A stretch of 64,000 bases of DNA. It comes from an uncultured Sphingomonadaceae bacterium (GTDB taxonomy: Bacteria > Pseudomonadota > Alphaproteobacteria > Sphingomonadales > Sphingomonadaceae). The position numbers and the translations under genes are program-made. Positions within the stretch are counted from its first letter, which is position 1; every line of letters starts with the position of its first letter. Under the pieces are notes generated by a model, which searched no databases, was not told the origin of the DNA, and worked only from the letters and a program-made list of their open reading frames with translations. Below are positions 17,465 to 24,785 of the stretch, in pieces. Where the stretch lies: NCBI GenBank assembly GCA_947488625.1, contig CANKZR010000001.1:1798001-1862000 (forward strand). Reading direction: 5' to 3'.

Positions 17465-18397
17465 ATGAGTATAATTTCGAAAAGGCCCGTGGCACTTGCC
17501 ATTGCGGGCATGCTGGCAACCTCGGCTGCTGCCGGCGTTTCGGCGCAGGAGCTTCAGCCCCAGTCCGTTGAATCCCAGCCGCAGACCTCGGTCGCGGTGG
17601 AACAGGATATCAATGTCTACGGCGCGCTGCCGACCGACCTTTCCGGCCTTACCGCCGGACCGGAAATCGAAGGTATCATATCCGCACGTCGCGGACGCGA
17701 GATGCAGGTGACGACCGAAGACGGCCAGAGCACCACCGTGCTGATTGCCGATTCGACCGATATCAAGGCCCGCGGCGGCTTCCTGGGTCTTGGCCGCGAG
17801 GAACTTGCTGCCAACGCTCTGCTCAACGGCCTGCCCGTCAGTGTGGAGACGGTGCAATGGGAAGGCGGCCTTGTCGCCAGCCAGGTGCGTTTCAGCGACA
17901 ACGATCTGGAAACCGCCAACATGATCCGCAACGGTACCGGTCAGCAGTTTGCCGAACAGGGCGCGATGATCGAGGAAAACGCCGCTGCCGCAGAAGCGCT
18001 GCGTGGCCGTGTCGCCAATATCGACCAGTACAACGTCATGGACGTGGCCAATGTCTATTTCGACACCGGCAAGTGGAACCTGACGCCCGAGGGCCAGCGT
18101 GAGCTTTGCGCCACCGCGCAGGAAGCCAGCGCGATGGACAACTCCTTGCTGCTGGTAGTCGGCTACACCGACTCGGTTGGCGATCAGGATTACAACCAGA
18201 CCTTGAGCGAACGCCGCGCAGGCCGCGTGGTGAACTTCCTGCAGCAGGAATGCGACTGGGAACCCTGGCGGATGCTCTCGCCGACCGGCATGGCAGAGGC
18301 CGACCCCACGGCGGATAACTCCACCGCAGCGGGCCGTGCACAGAATCGCCGCGTTTCGGTAAACATCCTCGTCAGCAAGGCTGTTGCAGGAATGTAA
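17465..18397 (+). CDS. OmpA-family envelope protein with N-terminal DUF5666-like domain
   Basis: Periplasmic peptidoglycan-binding protein. The 310-residue precursor has a signal peptide ending VSAQ (about residue 27). A beta-rich domain (about residues 60-145, EGIISARRGREMQVTTEDG) resembles DUF5666 OB-like modules. The C-terminal OmpA domain (about 195-305) contains VYFDTGKWNLTPEGQ, GYTDSVGDQDYNQTLSERRA and NRRVSVNI, with the Asp/Arg pair that binds diaminopimelate. There is no beta-barrel, so it is not classical OmpA. GAAGGAG precedes the ATG. It stands alone between a regulated promoter region and a strong terminator. Confidence 0.88.
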   Translation: MSIISKRPVALAIAGMLATSAAAGVSAQELQPQSVESQPQTSVAVEQDINVYGALPTDLSGLTAGPEIEGIISARRGREMQVTTEDGQSTTVLIADSTDIKARGGFLGLGREELAANALLNGLPVSVETVQWEGGLVASQVRFSDNDLETANMIRNGTGQQFAEQGAMIEENAAAAEALRGRVANIDQYNVMDVANVYFDTGKWNLTPEGQRELCATAQEASAMDNSLLLVVGYTDSVGDQDYNQTLSERRAGRVVNFLQQECDWEPWRMLSPTGMAEADPTADNSTAAGRAQNRRVSVNILVSKAVAGM

Positions 18398-18419
18398 TTG
18401 CCGCCAGCCAGACGTTCCG

Positions 18420-18455
18420 AAGAAGGGGGTGGGCCATGCTCACCCCCTTTTTTCG
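18420..18455 (+). terminator. Intrinsic terminator of the OmpA-like gene
   Basis: Stem GGGGGTG (18425-18431) pairs with CACCCCC (18441-18447) and is followed directly by six T (18448-18453). It lies between convergent genes and may be used by the plus-strand gene; on the minus strand the equivalent T run is absent. Confidence 0.88.
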
Positions 18456-18460
18456 TTCGG

Positions 18461-19387
18461 CTAGCGGATAGCCACCGGATTGACGATCGCCTGCACGCTG
18501 CCTTTCATGCGCGCAGCCCCCAGCACGAACATGAATTCATGGACCCCGTCCGCAGCGAGTTCGCGGGTATCTATCGTTTCCAGGATATAGATACCGTGCC
18601 GGGCGATCAGCATGGCATGGACGGGCAGGAACACGCCGTCTTCGGAAGGCGCGTTGGTTTCCAGCCCGGCCGTATCCGCGCCCACGGCGACCACGCCCTG
18701 CTCTACCAGCCAGGCAGCGCCATCGGCATTGATGCCGGGCGCCTGGCTGACGAACGCCTGCGCATTATCGATGGTGGAAAGCCATCCGGTGTGGAACAGC
18801 ACCACGTCGCCCGCGCGCACTTCTACGCCTTGCGCAGCGGCAGCGGCCTGCACCTCTTCGGCCCCGAACTGCGCCATCGGCTCCAGCACGTCCACCCCGC
18901 GATGGGCGGCGATATCGATCAGCACGCCGCGCGTTGCGATGGCCGGAATGTTCTCCGCGCCATAGCGGATCAGCCCGTCCTCGCGCATGATGTCACTGGC
19001 CGGCACGCCGTTGTAGTGAACCCCGTCGATCCCGATATGACCCAGCCCGTCGATCTGCGTACCGATGCCCAGGTGTGTTTCGACCCGGTCGTCATGGCCT
19101 GTCACCTTGTTGGGGCCGAATTCTCCCAGATCTGTAATCTGCATATCGTAGGCACGCTCTCCCCAGACGGGCGTTTCCGGCCCGCTGACTATGCCGAGCC
19201 GATAGATCCTTCCTTCGGTCACCAGGTCTGCGGCATCGCGCACCATCGCAGTGGTGAGGCCGGTCAGGGCACCGGCATCCGCGTCGCTGTAAAGCTGCTC
19301 TGCCGCCGCGTTGCCATCATCGGCTTGCGCCGACGCAGCAAATGCCGCCAAAGTCAGCAAGGTCGCATTTTTAATCAATCTACGCAT
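18461..19387 (-). CDS. Secreted cyclase-family metal hydrolase (PF04199)
   Basis: Exported member of the cyclase / kynurenine-formamidase-like fold. The 308-residue protein has a signal peptide (residues 1-22, ending ASAQA) and the metal-site region HLGIGTQIDGLGH, where the usual GTHxD of formamidases is GTQID. Related cyclase-family hydrolases also carry Gln here, so activity is likely retained on a different substrate. LFHTGW and the AVGADTAGLE segment support the family. GGGAGGG precedes the ATG at 19387. Substrate is unknown. Confidence 0.82.
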   Translation of the reverse strand: MRRLIKNATLLTLAAFAASAQADDGNAAAEQLYSDADAGALTGLTTAMVRDAADLVTEGRIYRLGIVSGPETPVWGERAYDMQITDLGEFGPNKVTGHDDRVETHLGIGTQIDGLGHIGIDGVHYNGVPASDIMREDGLIRYGAENIPAIATRGVLIDIAAHRGVDVLEPMAQFGAEEVQAAAAAQGVEVRAGDVVLFHTGWLSTIDNAQAFVSQAPGINADGAAWLVEQGVVAVGADTAGLETNAPSEDGVFLPVHAMLIARHGIYILETIDTRELAADGVHEFMFVLGAARMKGSVQAIVNPVAIR

Positions 19388-19483
19388 GTGTTCACCCTCC
19401 CAGATTACTTCGCGTGCAGCCTGATGCCGGTTGAACGGCTTGGCAAGGCTTGAGCGTGCCATGGCAACGCCTATCTAACATTC

Positions 19484-19873
19484 ATGCCGCTCAACCTTAC
19501 GAAGATCGCTTTCGGCGCGAAGAGCTTTGCCGATATCGAGGCATGGTATGCCAACCGAGCCAGCTTCAAGGTCAACACCCGCTATCGCCCCACGCGCTGG
19601 GAGGAGACGATCGGCGGCTCCCTATACTGGATCCACGAACACAATATCGTCGCCCGATCCCAGATCACGGGGTACGAACAGCAGGATGACGGTCGCTGGT
19701 GGATTGTCATCGAGCCCCGGCTGGTTCGCGTGATGCCAAGGCCAAAGCGGGCGCACCAGGGCTGGCGTTACCTGAAGGGCGAACCGCCACGCGATCTTTC
19801 AGAGGGCGAGGATATCGGCGATGTCATCCCCGGCAGGCTGGCGGGGAAGCTGCAAAGGCTGGGCCTTATCTAG
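19484..19873 (+). CDS. DUF1489 family protein
   Basis: 129-residue protein of DUF1489, conserved in alphaproteobacteria but without an assigned function. Landmarks are RWEETIGGSLYWIHEHNIVARSQ (core IGGSLYWI), the LVRVMPRPKRAHQGWRYL segment and the terminal RLAGKLQRLGLI. No signal peptide or membrane segment. It is divergent from the cyclase gene with a 96-base gap. Nothing in the sequence gives a catalytic motif. Confidence 0.85.
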   Translation: MPLNLTKIAFGAKSFADIEAWYANRASFKVNTRYRPTRWEETIGGSLYWIHEHNIVARSQITGYEQQDDGRWWIVIEPRLVRVMPRPKRAHQGWRYLKGEPPRDLSEGEDIGDVIPGRLAGKLQRLGLI

Positions 19874-19958
19874 CCGCGCGATCAATGCATTCCCGGCCAG
19901 TAGCCCCTTCGATTTGTCGCAGGTTCGGACGCATTGGTCCGGCATCGCGCGGGTCGCG

Positions 19959-19983
19959 GGAACTGCGAACGCCCGACGCAGTT
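19959..19983 (+). promoter_or_regulatory. Weak EcfG-like promoter, GGAAC-N16-AGTT
   Basis: GGAAC (19959-19963), a 16-base spacer and AGTT (19980-19983). The first -10 base departs from the CGTT consensus of the general-stress sigma factor. It would start RNA near 19990, next to a small ORF start and about 85 bases before a terminator-like structure. Confidence 0.35.
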
Positions 19984-19991
19984 GATGCAGC

Positions 19992-20183
19992 ATGGAAAAA
20001 CGCGAGCCCATTCAACTTGATAGCGCCCTCAAGGAGCGCCTGCATCAGGCATGCCGTGCGCACGAGGGCGTTTTTTTCGATACCATGAGCAATTCCGGCA
20101 ACGATCAACAGCTTAGGCCCGAAGGTCCCCTGGGCCGCTCCACGCTGGGCACTTCGCTGAGAAGGCGCCTGCAAAACGCCTGA
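19992..20183 (+). CDS. Possible 63-residue small ORF overlapping a terminator-like structure
   Basis: An open frame of 63 residues (opening MEKREPIQLDSALKERLHQA) lies between DUF1489 and the next small gene. It has no Shine-Dalgarno sequence before its ATG, although a weak stress-type promoter just upstream could make it leaderless. The encoded peptide is polar, ends in LRRRLQNA, and matches no family I recognise; it is not a NepR homologue. A structured region with seven T (20024-20077) runs through the first half of the frame, so the transcript may be a small RNA instead. Treat the coding call as tentative. Confidence 0.3.
   Translation: MEKREPIQLDSALKERLHQACRAHEGVFFDTMSNSGNDQQLRPEGPLGRSTLGTSLRRRLQNA
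20024..20077 (+). terminator. Terminator-like structure in the DUF1489 / small-gene gap
   Basis: Outer stem CGCCCTC (20024-20030) pairs with GAGGGCG (20064-20070) and is followed by seven T (20071-20077). The 33-base interior holds a second hairpin GCCTG-cat-CAGGC (20038-20050). It could end DUF1489 transcription or form the 3' end of a small RNA. Confidence 0.5.
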
Positions 20184-20199
20184 GGAACGGTAACTGTTC

Positions 20200-20225
20200 G
20201 GAACATCTGGCCCGCCCGCCCCGTT
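20200..20225 (+). promoter_or_regulatory. EcfG (general stress sigma factor) promoter, GGAAC-N17-CGTT
   Basis: GGAAC at 20200-20204, a 17-base spacer, and CGTT at 20222-20225. This is an exact match to the established EcfG consensus GGAAC-N16/17-CGTT. It points to the small gene at 20247, leaving a leader of about 15 bases that contains the AAAGGAG ribosome binding site. Confidence 0.7.
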
Positions 20226-20246
20226 GATGGGGAAAGGAGAATTCAA

Positions 20247-20495
20247 ATGCCCGAACGCCAGAACCGCCATCCCGATAACGACCTTATCGACAGCATGCAG
20301 GACGGTGCCACGCCATCGCAAGGCAGCCGATCGGGCGGGGAAGTGAACACCCGCGTCGGTACGCGTGACGAAGTGAATCGCGCCACCGATCCCGACAATC
20401 GTGAACCCGAAGTGGGAAGCGACAATCCCGCAGATGATGCGAAGAAAGGTCCCAAGACCCGCGCCGCCATTCAGGACAAGCGTAACGATTCTTAG
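20247..20495 (+). CDS. Small, highly hydrophilic, probably disordered protein
   Basis: 82-residue protein rich in Asp, Asn, Gly, Arg and Pro, with no hydrophobic core, cysteine or signal peptide (opening MPERQNRHPDNDLIDSMQDG). I recognise no domain. It has a strong AAAGGAG site 7 bases before the ATG and an exact EcfG-type promoter just upstream. Small hydrophilic proteins are typical members of general stress regulons, so a role in desiccation, osmotic or oxidative stress is plausible but inferred. Its downstream end converges with frnE. Confidence 0.75.
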   Translation: MPERQNRHPDNDLIDSMQDGATPSQGSRSGGEVNTRVGTRDEVNRATDPDNREPEVGSDNPADDAKKGPKTRAAIQDKRNDS

Positions 20496-20498
20496 CGA

Positions 20499-21179
20499 CT
20501 AGGCCGCCGCTTCCATATCGGCGATCTGCAAGAGGGCGCGGGCGAAGTTTTCAGGTTCCTGCGCCCCTTGCAGCATGTATTTATGGTTCACGACAAACGT
20601 AGGCACGGCGCTTATCCCACCTGAGACGCCGCGTTCCTCGTCGGCGCGCACGGCCAGCTCCAGCGCCTCGTCGCCCAGCGCTTTGCGTGCACCCTCGGCT
20701 TCAAGCCCCACCTCACGACAAATATCCACCAGCACATCGCGGTCCGCCATGTTGCGGCGCTGTTGAAAATGGGCGGCGAACATTGCCTCTTTCAGTTCGG
20801 ATTGCTGGGCGGGGCCGTAACTTGCCAAAGCCCAGCGCAGCAGCTTGTGACAATCGAAGGTGTTCCACATCATCGCGGGCGGTGCTTCGCCATCCCCTCG
20901 CCAGTCGATTGGGAAGCCTACGCGCTCGGCCGCGCCTGACAGTTCGGCGCGCATCGTCTCCACCTCTTCCGCGCTGCGATTATAGGTGCTGGCCAGATGC
21001 TCTGCCTGTGACCTGCCTTCGGGTGGCATTTGCGGATTGAGTTCGAACGGCATCCAGCGGATCGTGACTTCCACGTGGTCGGACGCCAACTTCGCCCCCT
21101 CCACGAAGCTGCGCCAGCCGACGAGACACCAGGGGCACATCACGTCCGACCAGATGTCGACGACCATGGGCGTGCTCAT
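20499..21179 (-). CDS. FrnE-type DsbA-family oxidoreductase
   Basis: Thioredoxin-fold protein of the FrnE/2-hydroxychromene-isomerase-like branch of DsbA. The 226-residue protein opens MSTPMVVDIWSDVMCPWCLV with the CPWC redox pair at Cys15 and Cys18. The cis-Pro loop is SAVPTFVVNHKYMLQGAQ (core AVPTFVVN). There is no signal peptide, so it is cytoplasmic. Its ATG at 21179 overlaps the TGA of nudC (ATGA), so it is translationally coupled to nudC. FrnE proteins act in disulfide exchange under oxidative stress in other bacteria; the partner here is unknown. Confidence 0.9.
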   Translation of the reverse strand: MSTPMVVDIWSDVMCPWCLVGWRSFVEGAKLASDHVEVTIRWMPFELNPQMPPEGRSQAEHLASTYNRSAEEVETMRAELSGAAERVGFPIDWRGDGEAPPAMMWNTFDCHKLLRWALASYGPAQQSELKEAMFAAHFQQRRNMADRDVLVDICREVGLEAEGARKALGDEALELAVRADEERGVSGGISAVPTFVVNHKYMLQGAQEPENFARALLQIADMEAAA

Positions 21180-22057
21180 GCGTCGTTCTCCAGCCAGGTC
21201 TGCAACAGGTAGTGCGCGATGGCCGTTCGCGGCGGGGGAACGAAACTGGCAGCATCCGGGCCGTTGGCCATGGCATCTGTTATTTCGTCGCGGGTGAACC
21301 AGCGCGCGTCCTCTATTTCGGTTTCGTCGATCGTGAGGTCGCGATTGTCCGCATAACTGTGACAACCGATCATCAGCTGCGAAGGGAACGGCCAGGGCTG
21401 GCTGGCGATGTAGCTGACATCGCGCACCCGTACGCCCACTTCCTCATACACTTCGCGGACCACGCCTTCCTCTACGCTTTCGCCCGGTTCGACAAACCCT
21501 GCCAGTGCCGAGAAGGAGCGATCAGGCCAGCCGCGTCCGCGCCCAAGAAGTAGCGCGCCGTCATGCTCCACCAGCATGATCGCCACCGGGTCCACCCGAG
21601 GGAAATGCGCGGCCTTGCACGCCCCGCAATTGCGCTGCCAGCCACCCTTGGCGATGTGCGTATTTCCGCCGCATTGCGCGCAAAAACGGTGGCGGGCATG
21701 CCAATCGGCAATGCTGCGCGCGCCGCCGAACAGTGCCAGCTCTGCGGACGGCAAGCGCATCAGCGCCATCATGGTATCGCGCATGGTGACGGCCGGACGC
21801 AAGTCCCCTTCGGGCGGCACCCGCGCGAACAGCGGAGCGCCATCCTGCAGGCCAAGATACACCAGTTCGTCATCCGCTTTGACTTCGGAGAGGTCCGTCT
21901 GCAGCAGGCCATCCTCGCTGAACCGGGGCATCACCCCGTCCAGCGCCAGCAGGCGGGCATCGCTGCGCGCGCGCATTTCCGCCAGACGCGCAGGATCGGC
22001 GCGGGTGTGATCGTCCCGGTCCAGATCGTGACCGGTGAAAGCGAGCGGCAACGTCAT
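21176..22057 (-). CDS. nudC: NAD(H) pyrophosphatase NudC (RNA deNADding enzyme)
   Basis: Nudix hydrolase that cleaves NADH to NMNH and AMP and removes NAD caps from RNA. The 293-residue protein has the zinc ribbon Cys126, Cys129, Cys144, Cys147, the Nudix box at residues 187-209 (GFVEPGESVEEG, REVYEEVGV), and the NudC array SQPWPFPSQLM at 219-229. ATGA overlaps link it both to the preceding serine hydrolase gene and to frnE. Identification is firm. Confidence 0.95.
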   Translation of the reverse strand: MTLPLAFTGHDLDRDDHTRADPARLAEMRARSDARLLALDGVMPRFSEDGLLQTDLSEVKADDELVYLGLQDGAPLFARVPPEGDLRPAVTMRDTMMALMRLPSAELALFGGARSIADWHARHRFCAQCGGNTHIAKGGWQRNCGACKAAHFPRVDPVAIMLVEHDGALLLGRGRGWPDRSFSALAGFVEPGESVEEGVVREVYEEVGVRVRDVSYIASQPWPFPSQLMIGCHSYADNRDLTIDETEIEDARWFTRDEITDAMANGPDAASFVPPPRTAIAHYLLQTWLENDA

Positions 22058-23388
22058 GCGCCCTGCACCATCCCCATGGCATCCTGCGCCACGACCAGCG
22101 GAAACTGTTGCTGCGCCTCGTAGGTTTCGGCGGGCATGTACTGGGTCATCAGATTATGGCGCAGACCCCATTTGAGGTTGACCAGCCCGGACGTGCCAGC
22201 CGCACCGAACCAGCCGAACAGCCCCTCGGCCTCTCCCGTGCCGACAAGACCGCCCGCACCGAAGCCGAAGTTCCGTCCGCCGTTTGAAAACCCGCCATCG
22301 GCCGCCAGCGTCTCGGGGAAAAGGTTGGAGGAAGCCATCCGCACCGCCGCTTCGCTGGCGACGCGCGTGCCCTCGATCTCGCCCCAGCCCGCCAGCATCT
22401 GCAGGAAGCGGTCGTAATCGCGCCCGGTGGACACGAGCCCCGCTCCGCCAAACGGGAAGGCCGGTTCGTTCAGAAATACCGAACTGCGTGGCAAATCGAC
22501 AGGAATGGGCACCCCGCCCATGATGAAATAGTTACCGCTAAGCCGGTCGATATCGCTGCGCGGCACGCGGAACCCCGTCGAAGTCATGCCGCAGGGGGTA
22601 AAGATGCGGTCTTGCAGGAAAGCGTCGAACTCCTGCCCGCTGACCACTTCGATCACGCGGCCCAGCAGATCAAGGCTGACCGAATAGCTCCAACGCTCGC
22701 CCGGCTGGTACACAAGTGGCAATTCGGCCAGCCCATCGGCGAATGCGGCCAGGCTGGGTGCGGGGGTGCCGCCGAAAAGCTCCTGCGCGATGGCCATGTT
22801 GCTGATCTGCCCCGGCACGATGCCGCGCTGGCGATAGGCGGCGTTGATCGGGCCTTGCTGGATGATCGAATAGCCCATCCCCGCGGTATGGGTCAGCAGG
22901 TGGCGGATGGTGATGGGACGCGCGGCGGGTTCCAGGTTGTCGCGCGTGATCGGTCCATCATACCGTTTTTGCACCTGCATGTTGGCGAAGGCCGGGATGA
23001 TGTCCGCCAGCGGCTGGTCCAGAGACAGCAGGCCGTCGTCGATCAGCATTACCGTGGCGAGGCCGGTGATCGGCTTGGTCATGGAATAGATGCGGTAGAT
23101 GGTATCCGGCCCGGCGGGCCCCGATCCGCCGAAGGTGCGCTTGCCAGCCGCGATGGTATCGGCAGGGTTCTGCCCGAAGCCCATCGTCGCCACCATGCCC
23201 GCCACCTTGCCCTGGTTCACGAAGCCGCGCACGAAATCGGCAACCGCCGGCCAGCGCGCCTGCGGCTCCCCTTGCGCGAAGGCGGGACTGGCAAACGGAA
23301 GGGCAGAGGCTGCGGCACCTGCGCCCAGCATGGCCGAACTGCGCAAAACCGCGCGGCGGGAAAGGAACTCAGCAGACTGGTTGTACAT
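22054..23388 (-). CDS. Serine hydrolase of the beta-lactamase (class C-like) family, Tat-exported
   Basis: Penicillin-binding-protein-fold serine hydrolase, 444 residues. The N-terminus SRRAVLRSSAMLGAGAAA followed by a hydrophobic stretch and AFAQ is a twin-arginine signal. The nucleophile motif SMTK (SxxK) is near residue 108, and YSVS occupies the YxN position. Family members are esterases, D-aminopeptidases or low-activity lactamases; a true lactamase role is not supported by sequence. The ATG at 23388 is chosen because it starts just before the Tat motif. Overlap with nudC suggests a shared transcript. Confidence 0.88.
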   Translation of the reverse strand: MYNQSAEFLSRRAVLRSSAMLGAGAAASALPFASPAFAQGEPQARWPAVADFVRGFVNQGKVAGMVATMGFGQNPADTIAAGKRTFGGSGPAGPDTIYRIYSMTKPITGLATVMLIDDGLLSLDQPLADIIPAFANMQVQKRYDGPITRDNLEPAARPITIRHLLTHTAGMGYSIIQQGPINAAYRQRGIVPGQISNMAIAQELFGGTPAPSLAAFADGLAELPLVYQPGERWSYSVSLDLLGRVIEVVSGQEFDAFLQDRIFTPCGMTSTGFRVPRSDIDRLSGNYFIMGGVPIPVDLPRSSVFLNEPAFPFGGAGLVSTGRDYDRFLQMLAGWGEIEGTRVASEAAVRMASSNLFPETLAADGGFSNGGRNFGFGAGGLVGTGEAEGLFGWFGAAGTSGLVNLKWGLRHNLMTQYMPAETYEAQQQFPLVVAQDAMGMVQGA

Positions 23389-23494
23389 GGGAGAGACGCG
23401 TCCTTTGCCGGAAAAAGCCCTGGCGCAAGCCCTAACCAGCGAAAATGCGGGCGGCAAGCTTGCAGGTTATCGCTGTATTGCCTATCTATAACAC

Positions 23495-23716
23495 ATGCTG
23501 AACATAGTCTCTATTCTCATCGGCCTGTTGTCGCTGATTATCGTTATTCCATCGCAAATCCCGTTCCTGGGCATCGGAAATTGGTTTGCCTTGCCCGTCA
23601 TCGTAACAGGCATCGTGGTGGGGCAATTGTCGAGTAGCAACGGTGGTCGCAATTTCTGCCTCGTGATCTTCGCTATCGCGGTGGTTCGCCTGATGCTGGG
23701 CGGCGGGATCTTCTAA
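23495..23716 (+). CDS. Small two- or three-helix membrane protein
   Basis: 73-residue hydrophobic protein with two or three membrane helices (about residues 3-20, 28-45 and 52-70), and a conserved-looking pattern IPFLGIGNWFALPVIVTGIV and RLMLGGGIF. Similar short proteins are common in Sphingomonadales but have no known function. No Shine-Dalgarno is seen before the ATG. It is divergent from the serine hydrolase gene and its end overlaps the mutY stop by four bases on the other strand. Confidence 0.7.
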   Translation: MLNIVSILIGLLSLIIVIPSQIPFLGIGNWFALPVIVTGIVVGQLSSSNGGRNFCLVIFAIAVVRLMLGGGIF

Positions 23717-24756
23717 TCACGCGCTGACAGCACCAGCCGTGCGGCCTTGGCGAACAAGGTGGGCAGGCCCGCATCTTCTATCGTTTCGACCGGCCACCAC
23801 TGGCCTTCGCCTTCGGGCTGCGCAGCGCCGCCTGCATGAACAGCCACGCCCAGTTCGATATCGAAATGGGTAAAGCCGTGCCGCACCACGCCAGCACCTT
23901 TCCACGCGCCCGATAGGGGCGCCTCACCGTGGCCATCGCCGCGCGCGGACCAGCCGTCGTCGGGCAAGGCGCGCATTGCGCCCAGCAAGCCTGTACCGGG
24001 ACGTTTCACCAGCCAGACCTGCGCGCCATCGGGGCCGTCGCGCTCTATCCAGAACGCTGTGCCGGTCCGGCTGGGCTTGGCTTTCTTCTTCGCCTTGACC
24101 GGCAGTTCCAGCGGATTGCCCTGTGCCCTTCCCTCGCATCGGATGGAGAGCGGACACAGCAAGCACCTTGCATCGCGTGCAGTGCAGATCGTTGCCCCCA
24201 GATCCATCATCGCCTGCGCAAAATCGCCCGCGCGCTCGTCCGGCGTTATCGAATCCGTCGCTTCCCGGATCAGCGGACGTGAACCGGGCAGCGGTTCGCG
24301 GATGGCGAACAGGCGCGACACCACCCGCTCCACATTGGCATCCACCACCACGGCCCGCTGACCAAAGGCGATCGCTGCCACTGCTGCTGCCGTATAGGCA
24401 CCCAGCCCCGGCAGCTTGCGCAATTCGGCCTCGGTTTCGGGAAAGCCGCCGCGCGTCGCAACTTCGGCAGCGCACTTAACCAGATTGCGCGCTCGCGAGT
24501 AATATCCAAGCCCCGCCCAGGCGGCCATGACGTCTTCTTCGGATGCCGCTGCCAGGTCCTCCACCGTGGGCCAGGTCTGGGTGAACTTCGTAAAGTAGGG
24601 CGCGACTGCCGCGGTCGTCGTCTGTTGCAGCATGACTTCCGCCAGCCACACCCGATACGGGTCCGGCGGTGTCGTGCCGGGGGGGCTGCGCCAGGGCAGA
24701 GGCCGCGCATGGGCATCGTACCAGTCGAGAAGCATGTCGGAGATGGTGGCGGTCAC
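23713..24756 (-). CDS. mutY: A/G-specific adenine glycosylase MutY
   Basis: DNA glycosylase that removes adenine mispaired with 8-oxoguanine. The 347-residue protein starts at GTG 24756. It has Glu40 in the WLAEVMLQQT motif, the helix-hairpin-helix LPGLGAYTAAAV, catalytic Asp139 in VVVDANVERV, and the 4Fe-4S ligands Cys191, Cys198, Cys201 and Cys207. The C-terminal Nudix-like 8-oxoG-recognition domain spans about residues 235-345. It is divergent from dciA with a 29-base gap. Confidence 0.97.
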   Translation of the reverse strand: MTATISDMLLDWYDAHARPLPWRSPPGTTPPDPYRVWLAEVMLQQTTTAAVAPYFTKFTQTWPTVEDLAAASEEDVMAAWAGLGYYSRARNLVKCAAEVATRGGFPETEAELRKLPGLGAYTAAAVAAIAFGQRAVVVDANVERVVSRLFAIREPLPGSRPLIREATDSITPDERAGDFAQAMMDLGATICTARDARCLLCPLSIRCEGRAQGNPLELPVKAKKKAKPSRTGTAFWIERDGPDGAQVWLVKRPGTGLLGAMRALPDDGWSARGDGHGEAPLSGAWKGAGVVRHGFTHFDIELGVAVHAGGAAQPEGEGQWWPVETIEDAGLPTLFAKAARLVLSARD

Positions 24757-24785
24757 GCCGTGCCTATGCCATGGGTGCCGTTCTC

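Noticed and set aside
19992-20183. 63-residue ORF as a NepR anti-sigma factor
   Set aside because: A stress-type promoter and small size suggested it, but the NepR core helix pattern is absent.
20184-20208. First GGAAC copy (20184-20188) as another EcfG promoter
   Set aside because: No CGTT lies 16 or 17 bases downstream; only the second copy at 20200 has the full element.
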